Positions 18,901-26,366 of a stretch of DNA of 64,000 nucleotides are shown piece after piece. The notes under the pieces are model-generated. The model saw only the letters and a program-made list of their open reading frames with translations. It made no database searches and was not told the DNA's origin. Both the position numbers and the translations under genes were made by a program. The DNA comes from Chitinophagales bacterium (GTDB taxonomy: Bacteria > Bacteroidota > Bacteroidia > Chitinophagales > CAIOSU01): contig JBBDNB010000048.1 of assembly GCA_040877935.1 (NCBI GenBank), forward strand, positions 62,001 through 126,000, read 5' to 3'. Numbering within the stretch: the first letter of the stretch is position 1; each line of letters begins with the position of its first letter.

Positions 18901-20990
18901 CCATTTAAAGAAAGATGGGCAAAAGCTCCACCGGTAAAAACTCTGATAACGGTATCACCAAGGCAATAGGTGGAATCAAAAGCGGAAATTTCCGGGTCGA
19001 TATTGCAGCAGGGTTCTACAAATACATCGACAGTATCGATTCTGTCACAATTAATTGAATCGAAGGTGTGTACCACATAAGTAGCATTTGAATCAGGAGC
19101 AATAAAAGGACTTTGGCAAGTGTCGCAAGAGAGATAATCATTGCCATTGATTTGTTGCCACAACCATGAAATGCCTGAACGAGCATGAAGTTGCAAAGTA
19201 TCTCCTATGCAAACTGTTGAATCATGATAAGTAATGAATGGATATGTGATTACACCTGCATTGTAAGAATAAGCTTCAGCAAAGGCATGTCCGTAAATTG
19301 TAGCTATAAATCCTGGTTCAGTTTTCGTATCATCAATATCATGATACTGAGCTTGGGTAGTTGAATTGGTTACATCAACTTGTATAAACTCATAGTTTGT
19401 ACCAGGTACTGAATTCCAGGTACCATTTAAAGGAGCGTTGTTCAATAAAATTCCATTATTTGATGTGCCGTCAGAAATTGTGATGATTGTAAGAAAGTCT
19501 TGTTTGCCATTGTTGTTGTTTGCATGGGGCATTATAGCAGCAGTAGTATTTGATATCATTTGATCTAATGCTGAAAGATAAAGCATACTCGGCCCTATTT
19601 GCGAATTGGTATTATTTGGATTTAGAGAGGCGCTAAATTGAGTTACCGAAATAGGATTTGTACCTCTGATATACATTGGCGTTTTTATTGCGCTTAAATT
19701 AAAACTGCTTAGTGGCAATTCAACTATTTCAGCGCTACCGGGTATTCCTGATGTTTGGGATGGGTTGTATCCTAAAATTACATATTCCCCTTTGTTGAGA
19801 TTGATATTGTTTCCTGTTGATTGAGAAACCAGATATTCACCATTAATTTCTATTTCAGTGTCAGCTTCTCTGGCTACTATTTTGAAATAATCAGTACTAG
19901 CTGCATTTTGAAATGGCGTTGAAATATACGTACACCCCCAGCTTTCTACCGGATAGATTTGTTCATATAAATGATCCCAATTACCTTGCCCATTAACGTG
20001 TATTGAATCACCGGGTATTGCAGAGGCCATACTTCCACCAAATACAGCAATTTTCTTTCCGTTTACGGAACGAACCTCTGTGCCGCTCAAATCTATACTA
20101 TCGCCCTGAATCTGAAGCGATTCACCTTTATTCAACAAAAAAGTATATGTAGATCCTATGCTGAAATTGTTTGAATTACTGCCAAAACAATTGGAATAAA
20201 GCGTTAGGTTTCCGGTATAATTGCCTGGCATCATTCCTACATTAGAATTGACTATTCCATTATTATTGTTGGTGTATGCATGAGTGGGCACTCTAAATTC
20301 TATTTCAGTATTGTCTTCAATAGCCGCTATACCAATTTCACATGGCCCACCTTTATTACCCCATGGTGGATTACTCCCACCATGAGCTCTATTCATTCCA
20401 TCAAGTAATCCATCAGAATAATGCGTGCTTACAATATAATTTGTTCCTAAAGATTTGTCTGGTAATATTAAACTTTGATCGCGGCTGTATGCTTGTCTTG
20501 ATTCTGCATATACACTTAATGGAATTTCATTTGTATTTGCATTAGGAATTGAAAGAACCTCAATCACTTTATTTTGGCAATAGCCATTAAACATCAACTG
20601 AATGTTTCTTACATCTCTTTCTTGCCTTGAATAAGATGTAAAGGCTGTGGGTTTTAACTCAAATTCTCCAACCTTACCTGGATCAATACTAAATTGGTTA
20701 TTACCCAATGAAGTAACATGTGCTTGGTTGTTGATGTATGAAAGTAAACTATTCCCACCGCTGAAGTTTAATTCAATATGGGCTGTTTCTGTTTGGCTTG
20801 TATTGCTAATATAAACCCATAAAGTAATGTCGTTGTGATAAAAATCCGATACATCTCCTGTTAGTAATGTTCTGTTTTGAAGGTAGGCAAAATGGAATGA
20901 TGTACCTTCAGAAGTGAAGTTGTTTTGGGCCACTACACAAGGCGTGAAACAATACATAGCAAATAAAATAAATGAAATTGCTCTACACAT
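15942..20990 (-). CDS. Giant surface protein: IgGFc-binding-like N-terminus, SprB repeats, T9SS type B (gliding-motility-associated) C-terminus
   Basis: A 1682-residue secreted protein. Residues 1-22 are a signal peptide. About 100-640 resemble the IgGFc-binding N-terminal domain (YIVSTHYSDG, GKKIAVFGGSMA, WGCTYISTPF). Then comes a Cys-rich stretch (CDTCQSPF, DVFVEPCCN). From about 755 to 1560 there are roughly ten SprB-type repeats (C-x-G-x-x-DG ... GG-x-x-PY-x-x-W ... G-x-YSVTVTD-x-x-GC). The last 100 residues are the type B domain (IPNAFTPNGDGENDFW, LLFDRWGEKIFES, DGTYKG, DGRSDKWHGSLTLIR). It should be exported by T9SS and stay on the surface, acting in adhesion or motility. Part of the repeat array is duplicated at near DNA identity. 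Confidence 0.92.
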   Translation of the reverse strand: MCRAISFILFAMYCFTPCVVAQNNFTSEGTSFHFAYLQNRTLLTGDVSDFYHNDITLWVYISNTSQTETAHIELNFSGGNSLLSYINNQAHVTSLGNNQFSIDPGKVGEFELKPTAFTSYSRQERDVRNIQLMFNGYCQNKVIEVLSIPNANTNEIPLSVYAESRQAYSRDQSLILPDKSLGTNYIVSTHYSDGLLDGMNRAHGGSNPPWGNKGGPCEIGIAAIEDNTEIEFRVPTHAYTNNNNGIVNSNVGMMPGNYTGNLTLYSNCFGSNSNNFSIGSTYTFLLNKGESLQIQGDSIDLSGTEVRSVNGKKIAVFGGSMASAIPGDSIHVNGQGNWDHLYEQIYPVESWGCTYISTPFQNAASTDYFKIVAREADTEIEINGEYLVSQSTGNNINLNKGEYVILGYNPSQTSGIPGSAEIVELPLSSFNLSAIKTPMYIRGTNPISVTQFSASLNPNNTNSQIGPSMLYLSALDQMISNTTAAIMPHANNNNGKQDFLTIITISDGTSNNGILLNNAPLNGTWNSVPGTNYEFIQVDVTNSTTQAQYHDIDDTKTEPGFIATIYGHAFAEAYSYNAGVITYPFITYHDSTVCIGDTLQLHARSGISWLWQQINGNDYLSCDTCQSPFIAPDSNATYVVHTFDSINCDRIDTVDVFVEPCCNIDPEISAFDSTYCLGDTVIRVFTGGAFAHLSLNGTVFDTVAMPHVYEVPVASLSADSFELCAIVFNADTSCSDTVCTNFYVSAFASDSLIVEATDANCQGSDDGTLSIVVSGGSAPYFYQGDTLLVDTLLLTDLSPGIYSDTIMDAFGCPAFFSDSISEPDPQLLWLDAMDISCFGAQDGMASAEFINATGTVVYEWTGGLVGDTISGLDAGTYSVTATDQNGCTFIDSIEISEPDPDTISVDVIDAPCFGEDGSATVNPSFGNPPYSYLWSDSSTDPSVSLPAGDYSVTVTDSSGCGQLGLFSINEPDELTFTSLSTNIECFGDSNGAINIFVNGGTTPYTYQWDSNSVVGSNPTNLTSGIYNFSITDSNGCEVFGSDTISEPDSSLIVLTFSTDATCHGSNDGTLSIVVSGGSAPYFYQGDTLLVDTLLLTDLSPGIYSDTIMDAFGCPAFFSDSISEPDPQLLWLDAMDISCFGAQDGMASAEFINATGTVVYEWTSGLVGDTISDLDAGTYSVTATDQNGCTFIDSIEISEPVPDTILVDVIDASCFGEDGSATVNPTFGNPPYTYLWSDSSTAPSVNIPAGDYSVTVLDSSGCGQLGVFSISEPGEIIIAAQLNDVNCIDDSSGNIILSVIGGNGSPYSFTWNPNVSANDTASSLAAEDYSVTVSDQNGCETDSSFSLNEAQPLELTATTTDLLCYEDSSGSIVANVPAGTPPYDFTVTDNGLDFVHDPNGHFNSLAAGTYDLAVLDSNGCTDTISVVIGQPAPLSSLFEIQNAPCKGQAQGQIIISNDGGTPAYTFELSSGASNNNGIFSNLSAGDYSLSITDANGCLLTDSFTINEPDTGFSISVSPEYDTLKTGETIVLQTSVNQDGIFTYSWEPAGDLSCDDCPAPEFTALNSTEFTVVVLNEDSCYDVGTAVLIVEPYNIFIPNAFTPNGDGENDFWELFGDLEGIKYFRVLLFDRWGEKIFESNDPNFQWDGTYKGELLPPDVFAWRFSMVFKDGRSDKWHGSLTLIR
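17161..17794. repeat. Internal tandem duplication, copy B (period 903 bp)
   Basis: This stretch aligns with 18064-18697 at an exact offset of 903 bp (301 codons). The part 17508-17794 matches 18411-18697 with a single difference that I can see. The left part, 17161-17500, is clearly more diverged. The block encodes three SprB repeats of the surface protein. Confidence 0.85.
18064..18697. repeat. Internal tandem duplication, copy A (period 903 bp)
   Basis: This is the partner of 17161-17794, nearer the N-terminus of the encoded protein. Identity stops sharply at the shared CCGTCAT: the bases after it differ in the two copies. An abrupt edge next to a near-identical 287-bp core suggests recent gene conversion or unequal exchange. 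Confidence 0.85.
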
Positions 20991-21035
20991 AATTAAAACT
21001 AATGATCATCTAATATAACTAAAATGAGTAAGAAC

Positions 21036-21100
21036 TTACAGAATTAAAGCCAGTGACCATGCCATTTGTCAGAACGGCCATCTCTAAAAATGACACTGAA
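21036..21100 (-). pseudogene. Decayed 3' tail of a T9SS type B gene
   Basis: The minus strand reads FSVIFRDGRSDKWHG, then continues as SLALIL and a TAA once a one-base deletion is allowed. The intact neighbour at 15942 ends RFSMVFKDGRSDKWHGSLTLIR. DNA similarity between 15950-16010 and this site is also obvious. The frame is not open upstream, so only the last 20 or so codons survive. It lies in the gap between the giant surface protein and the sulfotransferase gene. Confidence 0.8.
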
Positions 21101-21190
21101 ACTTTAAATCCACCTAAACTTGTGTTCCTTTTTTAATTATTTTAGAGCGTAAAATAACATTGAAATAACAATACAACAGGATTACATTAT

Positions 21191-22033
21191 ATGGACTTTT
21201 TTATATTAGGAAACCCGAGGTCTGGTACAACCTTGCTTAGGTTAATGTTAAATAGCCATTCTTTGATCGGAGTTCCTCCTGAATCCGGTTTTTTACAATG
21301 GTGGCATGAAAAATATAGAGATTGGAACATATCGGATTCAGAGAATATTGAAAAATTAGATGTTTTTTTAGATGATGTCCTCAGTTCAAAAAAAATTGAA
21401 TATTGGGAAATGGACAGGCAGTTATTAAAGGAATATATTCTTAAGAATGCTCCAGGCAGTTATATTGAAATAATTGACTGTATTTATAAGTTTTATTGCA
21501 AAAACAAATTGATTATAGGTGATAAAAACAACTATTACATACACCATTTAGATGAAATTCAAAAAATAGCACCACGGGCAAAATATATACATATAGTAAG
21601 AGACGGAAGAGATGTTGCCTGCTCTTATATGAAGATCAAAGAATTAGACCAGTCTTTAAAATACATACCAAATGTTTCATTTGAAATTAGTGAAATAGCA
21701 AAAGAATGGAACGAGAATCTTACAAAAATCGAAAACTTTGTTATGCATAATGATTCGCTTACAATCAGGTATGAAGACTTAATTAGTAAGCCAAAAATGA
21801 TTTTAAGTAAGGTATGCGATTTTTTAGAGGTAAATTTTGAAAAGAAAATGCTGAGCTATAACCAAAAAGCATTCAATGATGAGCCTGTATCAAATATGAA
21901 ATGGAAGAAAAAGACATTTGAAAACTTAGACTCTACCAACAAGGGTAAGTATTTAACAATTTTATCTGAAAATGAAATACAAACTTTCAATAAAATAGCT
22001 ATAGAAAACTTAAAGAGATTTGATTATGAATAG
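21191..22033 (+). CDS. Sulfotransferase family protein
   Basis: A 280-residue PAPS-dependent sulfotransferase. The 5'-phosphosulfate loop is FILGNPRSGTTLLRLML (about residues 4-20). The 3'-phosphate site is YIHIVRDGRDVACSYMK. The later IRYEDLISKP segment is also typical. The acceptor is unknown; surface glycans or lipids are likely, given the glycosyltransferases 1 kb downstream. The gene is visibly more AT-rich than the housekeeping genes here and sits on the plus strand next to minus-strand neighbours. It converges on the methyltransferase gene. Both features suggest horizontal acquisition. Confidence 0.9.
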   Translation: MDFFILGNPRSGTTLLRLMLNSHSLIGVPPESGFLQWWHEKYRDWNISDSENIEKLDVFLDDVLSSKKIEYWEMDRQLLKEYILKNAPGSYIEIIDCIYKFYCKNKLIIGDKNNYYIHHLDEIQKIAPRAKYIHIVRDGRDVACSYMKIKELDQSLKYIPNVSFEISEIAKEWNENLTKIENFVMHNDSLTIRYEDLISKPKMILSKVCDFLEVNFEKKMLSYNQKAFNDEPVSNMKWKKKTFENLDSTNKGKYLTILSENEIQTFNKIAIENLKRFDYE

Positions 22034-22084
22034 ACAATTCATTTAGAAGAAACCAACCGTATGATTGTTTTAACTTCAGCTCAA

Positions 22085-22846
22085 CTATTTTTTCTTTAAT
22101 ACAGCTGTTAAGCTAAGCCCAAATGGAAACGTTATAAATTTTTCAATTTGTTTCTCAAAAGGAATAATATACTTATCATAAATTCCACCTTGTTTAGAAA
22201 CTAAATCCCTGCCTTGATCACTTTTCAACTTGATTTTTCTCAACTTGAAAAAAAACAAGGAACCGAGCACCCCAATTGGATCCTGGTACCATAATTTGAC
22301 GATATCATATTTATTAGGATCAATAATGTTTTTCATCATGGATTTGTTGTAGCGTCTATAGTGCCCTAACATTTCATCATGGCCTGAAAATAACCATTGC
22401 AATGCAGGAACTTCTATAAGTACATAGCCATCTTTTGAAAGTAAACTATGGGTATGGTCAAGAGCAGCTTTATCCTTTTCGATATGTTCCAATACATGAA
22501 TAAAGAAAATGGTATCAAAAGTGCCAAAATCAGAAGCATCTAATTCAAATATATCTTTGCATGCAGAGCTGACAAAGTCCGGGAAAGGATATTTGTCTTT
22601 GTATAGCTTATGAAGCTGAACGGAAGGTTCAATGGAGACTATTTTATTTAGATCAGCATTTTCATTAAGAATTTGTTTAGTAAATCCCCTTGACCCACTT
22701 CCAACTTCTAAAATTTCTTTACCAACATACTTGGCTACTAAATCATACTGATATTTTCTGTAGTTGTTCAGATCAGATAAGGAGACTTCACCTTGTCCCC
22801 AATCCATTCCATGTACATATTTGTCTTGTGTTGTATTTTCTTCCAT
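22085..22846 (-). CDS. Class I SAM-dependent methyltransferase
   Basis: A 253-residue cytoplasmic methyltransferase of the Methyltransf_11/23 type. Motif I is ILEVGSGSRGF, followed by the acidic strand IVSIEPS. The post-motif FDTIFFIHVLEHIEKD and the later GYVLIEVPALQWLFSGHDEMLGHYRRY are seen in enzymes that modify surface polysaccharides and lipids. The substrate cannot be named. It is AT-rich and converges with the sulfotransferase (51-bp gap), and the two may have arrived together. Confidence 0.88.
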   Translation of the reverse strand: MEENTTQDKYVHGMDWGQGEVSLSDLNNYRKYQYDLVAKYVGKEILEVGSGSRGFTKQILNENADLNKIVSIEPSVQLHKLYKDKYPFPDFVSSACKDIFELDASDFGTFDTIFFIHVLEHIEKDKAALDHTHSLLSKDGYVLIEVPALQWLFSGHDEMLGHYRRYNKSMMKNIIDPNKYDIVKLWYQDPIGVLGSLFFFKLRKIKLKSDQGRDLVSKQGGIYDKYIIPFEKQIEKFITFPFGLSLTAVLKKK

Positions 22847-22986
22847 CTATCAATATGTTAAATGATTAATTGGCGAATCTAATAAAGAAAGACTTAAATG
22901 AGAACATACAGCATTAAAATCAGTGTAAAATGTATGTAGAGAGTATGAGCTTTGAAAATCAACTTAGGTTGAGTTTGGTAAAATGT

Positions 22987-22994
22987 TATTTTTG
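22987..22994 (+). promoter_or_regulatory. Possible -7 box (TATTTTTG) for the GT2-GT39-DUF493 operon
   Basis: TATTTTTG fits TAnnTTTG and lies 14 bp before the GT2 start codon. TTG triplets lie upstream (22969-22971 at 15 bp), so the -33 match is only fair. In AT-rich DNA this 8-mer also occurs by chance. Confidence 0.3.
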
Positions 22995-23008
22995 TAAAAA
23001 TTATTACT

Positions 23009-23941
23009 ATGCAACTTATTTCATTTGTAATCCCAGTCTTCAGAAATAAAGATTCGTTAGAGCCAACTTACGAACAAATCACTACGCTTTTTAAAAACGA
23101 ACTGAGCGATTTCAATTATGAAATTGTATTTGTAGATGATGGATCTGATGATGGATCTATAGATAAACTCTTAGAATTAAGGGAAAGAGACAAACAAGTT
23201 AGAGTTTTTAAGTTGTCTAGGAATTGGGGACAAATTAGTGCTGTTCAATGTGGTTTGATTAAATCGAAGGGAGATGTTGCTATTAAAATGTCTGCTGATT
23301 TACAAGAGCCTATATACGACATTCCAAAATTTATTAGAGAATGGGAAAAGGGTAATGACATAATAATTTGCTATCGAAAAGAACGGGCAGATTCTTTTAT
23401 TGCAGATAATACCTCTAAGTTTTTCTACTTCTTAATGCGAATTGGAAATCCAAGAATGCCAAAAGGTGGTTTTGATTTTTATATTTTGAGTCGCAGAGCT
23501 GTAAATCAAATGAATAGTATAAATGCGCGTAATCGTTTCTTGCAGGGTGATGTGCTTTGGATGGGTTATAATGTTAAATATATGCCGTATAAAAGATTGC
23601 CCAGGAAAATTGGTAAATCTCAACACCATTTGTGGAGAAAGGTTAAAGTGTTTATTGATGGTTTGATTTATACATCTTATTTGCCTATCCGACTCATGTC
23701 CTTGTTTGGTGCATTAACAGCTGTGGGCGGGTTAGTTTATATGATTTTTATTATTATAAATCGTTATTTAAAAGACAATCCCGAGAGTATGGGCTGGGCT
23801 TCACTCATGGTGCTCAACCTGATGATTGGAGGAATGATTATGTTGATGTTGGGTATTATTGGAGAATATGTGTGGCGCATTCATGATCAAACAAGGAATC
23901 GCCCTGATTTTATCATTGATAAAAAATATGACAACGATTAA
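23009..23941 (+). CDS. GT2 glycosyltransferase, polyprenyl-phosphate sugar synthase-like (GtrB/DPM1 type)
   Basis: A 310-residue membrane-anchored GT2 enzyme. The catalytic domain (1-230) has FVIPVFRNKDSL, VDDGSDDGS, and SADLQEP in the place of the DxD-type metal site. Two hydrophobic segments follow (about 232-255 and 265-290), as in GtrB and bacterial dolichol-phosphate-mannose synthase-like enzymes. It should move a sugar from a nucleotide donor to polyprenyl phosphate on the cytoplasmic face. It lies 3 bp upstream of the GT39 gene, whose family uses such lipid-linked sugars. Confidence 0.9.
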   Translation: MQLISFVIPVFRNKDSLEPTYEQITTLFKNELSDFNYEIVFVDDGSDDGSIDKLLELRERDKQVRVFKLSRNWGQISAVQCGLIKSKGDVAIKMSADLQEPIYDIPKFIREWEKGNDIIICYRKERADSFIADNTSKFFYFLMRIGNPRMPKGGFDFYILSRRAVNQMNSINARNRFLQGDVLWMGYNVKYMPYKRLPRKIGKSQHHLWRKVKVFIDGLIYTSYLPIRLMSLFGALTAVGGLVYMIFIIINRYLKDNPESMGWASLMVLNLMIGGMIMLMLGIIGEYVWRIHDQTRNRPDFIIDKKYDND

Positions 23942-23944
23942 GAA

Positions 23945-26029
23945 ATGAAATTAGACGAGAATATATTCAAGAAAGGCACTTTTGTATTATTTGCATTATT
24001 TCTGATTTTATACCCGGCAATTAGTTTTGATTATGGTGTGACTGGTGATGAATATGTACATTCTGCACAAGCCAAACGGGTTATGAAGTATTACACTTCA
24101 GGGTTTCAGGACAAAACCAGTGCAACAACAGGCATTATTACAAAAGATGGGAATAATTATTTGTATGGACAAAGTATAGACAATATATGTGAATTGCTTT
24201 ATCGTGCCTTGCCATTTACGGATTTGTTTAATCTACGACATGTGGTAAGTGCACTCTTTGGTGTAATTGGTATGTTTTTTACTGCATTGGTCGTTCGAAG
24301 TGCGGGTGCGGGATGGACTGGAGCTTTTTTAGTAATGCTGTTATTTGGTTTGGCTCTTCCACGATATACAGGTCACATGATAAACAACCTTAAAGATGCG
24401 CCTTTTGCAGTTGCATATATCATCAATATTTATGCAATGATTCGCTTTTTTAGGGAAATGCCTATTCCATCGAAAAAATCATTGGTTTTATTGACCCTGA
24501 GCCTAGCACTTCCGCTAAGCATCAGAGCTGGGGGGTTGCTTTCTTTTGCTTACCTGGGGCTTTTTGCTGCTGTGGATTTATTAATGAAAACTGGAGTAAA
24601 AAAAATAGGAAGTCAAATTTTCATTAACAATATCAAAACATACTCAAAATATATTATTCCAATTTTGATTGCAGGATACTTTTTAGGTTTGGTCTTTTGG
24701 CCTTATGGTATTGAAGCTCCATTTTCTGCACCGTTTAAATCCTTAAGTGAGTTTTCTAATTTCAGCACATCCATTGGCCAGATATTTGAAGGCGAAATGA
24801 TTCCTAGTTCACAACTTCCTTGGTATTATTTGCTCAAATATATTGGGATTACAACTCCTTTAGTCACGCTTTTAGGGCTGATTATTTTTTTACCTATGGC
24901 ATGGCTAAATAAAGAAAAATGGAATCACTTTGTATTATTCATCCTGCTGTTTACTCTAATTTTCCCCATAGCGTACATCATTTACAAAGAAGCAAATGTA
25001 TATGGTGGTTTGCGACATGTTTTGTTTGTATTGCCTTCTTTATTAGCACTTTCTGCATTAGGTTGGTATGGCTTATTTACAAGTTTTAAAGCAAAAGCAA
25101 TAAAAGGGGTTGCACTAGCGGCATTTGTAGTATTGTCGTTTTTGCCACTTAAGTACCTTATTGCCCACCATCCATATGGAGTAGTTTATTTTAATGAGTT
25201 TGTTGGGGGAACGGAAGGTGCCTACGGAAAATACGAAATGGATTATTACGGTACAAGTCTGAAGAATTGCCTGAGATGGTTAGAGGAAAATGAAAACATT
25301 TTCAACCGTACCGAACCACTTTTAATGCGCACCAATGCCGAAAGAAACCTCAGGTATATTCGCGGCTTTGAAGGACAACCCAGAAAACTTCCGGACAGAG
25401 ATATCGTCCAGTTGCAATACAGTCGCTATAATCAGCGAAGTGAAGACCCCTGGGATATTGCTATTTGGCAGAACATCTATATCCCTCCTTCTCAATTGAC
25501 CAATGGCACTTATCCTAATGAAGAAATACTTTACACAGCCGGTGTTGGTAAAGCAGTGTTTGCTGCTGTAGTCAGAAGGCCATCCAATGAAGATTACAAA
25601 GGTTTTCAGGCATTGAATGCGGGCAATAATCAGCAAGCTATTAAACATTTCAGAAACTATATAGAAGTACACAAGGGTAATGAAACTGTTTATCAGGCTA
25701 TGGCACGTGTTTATTTTGATACAGGTGAATTTAAGAATGCTGCACGTGCAGCCGGGAATGCGTTGAAATTAGACCGGTCTTTGATTCAGGCATATAATAT
25801 TGCCGGACTTTCTTACCTCAATCTCAAAGATTACAACAATGCTATCAATGCTTTTAACGGCATGGTTAAGAGTAGGCCTAACCCAACTGCCTATTATTAT
25901 TTGGCAATCTGCTATGCAAATTTAAATGACAGAAATACAGCACTTGCTTATATAAACAATGCCCTACAGATGAATCCGAATTTTAAAGAGGCACAGCAAC
26001 TAAAACAACAATTAACCGGAGGAAGATAA
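23945..26029 (+). CDS. GT39/ArnT-like membrane glycosyltransferase with C-terminal TPR repeats
   Basis: A 694-residue protein. Residues about 12-415 contain ten or more hydrophobic segments with the GT-C signature Asp-Glu near the first loop (YGVTGDEYVHSAQA). A soluble domain follows, then from about 535 three to four TPR units (ALNAGNNQQAIKHFRNYIE, VYFDTGEFKNAARAAGNALK, YLNLKDYNNAINAF). It should take a polyprenyl-linked sugar and glycosylate a periplasmic protein or lipid. It follows the GT2 gene by 3 bp and precedes DUF493 by 1 bp. The TPR tail may recruit the acceptor or partners; that is inference. Confidence 0.85.
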   Translation: MKLDENIFKKGTFVLFALFLILYPAISFDYGVTGDEYVHSAQAKRVMKYYTSGFQDKTSATTGIITKDGNNYLYGQSIDNICELLYRALPFTDLFNLRHVVSALFGVIGMFFTALVVRSAGAGWTGAFLVMLLFGLALPRYTGHMINNLKDAPFAVAYIINIYAMIRFFREMPIPSKKSLVLLTLSLALPLSIRAGGLLSFAYLGLFAAVDLLMKTGVKKIGSQIFINNIKTYSKYIIPILIAGYFLGLVFWPYGIEAPFSAPFKSLSEFSNFSTSIGQIFEGEMIPSSQLPWYYLLKYIGITTPLVTLLGLIIFLPMAWLNKEKWNHFVLFILLFTLIFPIAYIIYKEANVYGGLRHVLFVLPSLLALSALGWYGLFTSFKAKAIKGVALAAFVVLSFLPLKYLIAHHPYGVVYFNEFVGGTEGAYGKYEMDYYGTSLKNCLRWLEENENIFNRTEPLLMRTNAERNLRYIRGFEGQPRKLPDRDIVQLQYSRYNQRSEDPWDIAIWQNIYIPPSQLTNGTYPNEEILYTAGVGKAVFAAVVRRPSNEDYKGFQALNAGNNQQAIKHFRNYIEVHKGNETVYQAMARVYFDTGEFKNAARAAGNALKLDRSLIQAYNIAGLSYLNLKDYNNAINAFNGMVKSRPNPTAYYYLAICYANLNDRNTALAYINNALQMNPNFKEAQQLKQQLTGGR

Positions 26030-26030
26030 C

Positions 26031-26300
26031 ATGAAAGAGGATGCTTTTAAAAGCTTAAGGGAAAAACTTGAATTGCAGGAATGGCCGGGACAATATATGT
26101 ACAAATTCATCTTTAAGGGTGACAATCGAAAGATAGCACTGATAGAAAAGGAATTTGACGATGCTGCCCAAATTGATATAAAAACATCTTCTAAGGGGAA
26201 ATATGTAAGTATTACCGTTAAAGAAAATGCAAACTCTGCCGGTGAAATTATTCAAAAATATATGGAAATATCAAAAATAGAGGGAGTAATGATGCTTTAA
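26031..26300 (+). CDS. DUF493 (YbeD-like) small protein
   Basis: An 89-residue protein of the DUF493 family, with a ferredoxin-like fold. Typical features are the FKSLREKLE start, WPGQYMYKFI, FDDAAQIDIKTSSKGKYVSI and a hydrophobic C-terminal strand (KIEGVMML). YbeD in Escherichia coli is of uncertain function. It begins 1 bp after the glycosyltransferase stop codon, so it is translated from the same message. Confidence 0.88.
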   Translation: MKEDAFKSLREKLELQEWPGQYMYKFIFKGDNRKIALIEKEFDDAAQIDIKTSSKGKYVSITVKENANSAGEIIQKYMEISKIEGVMML

Positions 26301-26333
26301 CATTTTGTAGAATAATCTAAAGCTATATTTACT

Positions 26334-26341
26334 TAAATTTG
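26334..26341 (+). promoter_or_regulatory. Possible -7 box (TAAATTTG) for the DUF2723-rlmB operon
   Basis: TAAATTTG matches TAnnTTTG, 25 bp before the DUF2723 start codon. A TTTTG (26313-26317) lies 16 bp upstream, a little short for the -33 element. Confidence 0.4.
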
Positions 26342-26366
26342 CCCGCATATTAAACAATCATACTGC

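Noticed and set aside
23945-26029. ArnT-type lipid A aminoarabinose transferase
   Set aside because: The GT-C fold fits, but the TPR tail and absence of other arn genes argue against that specific role.
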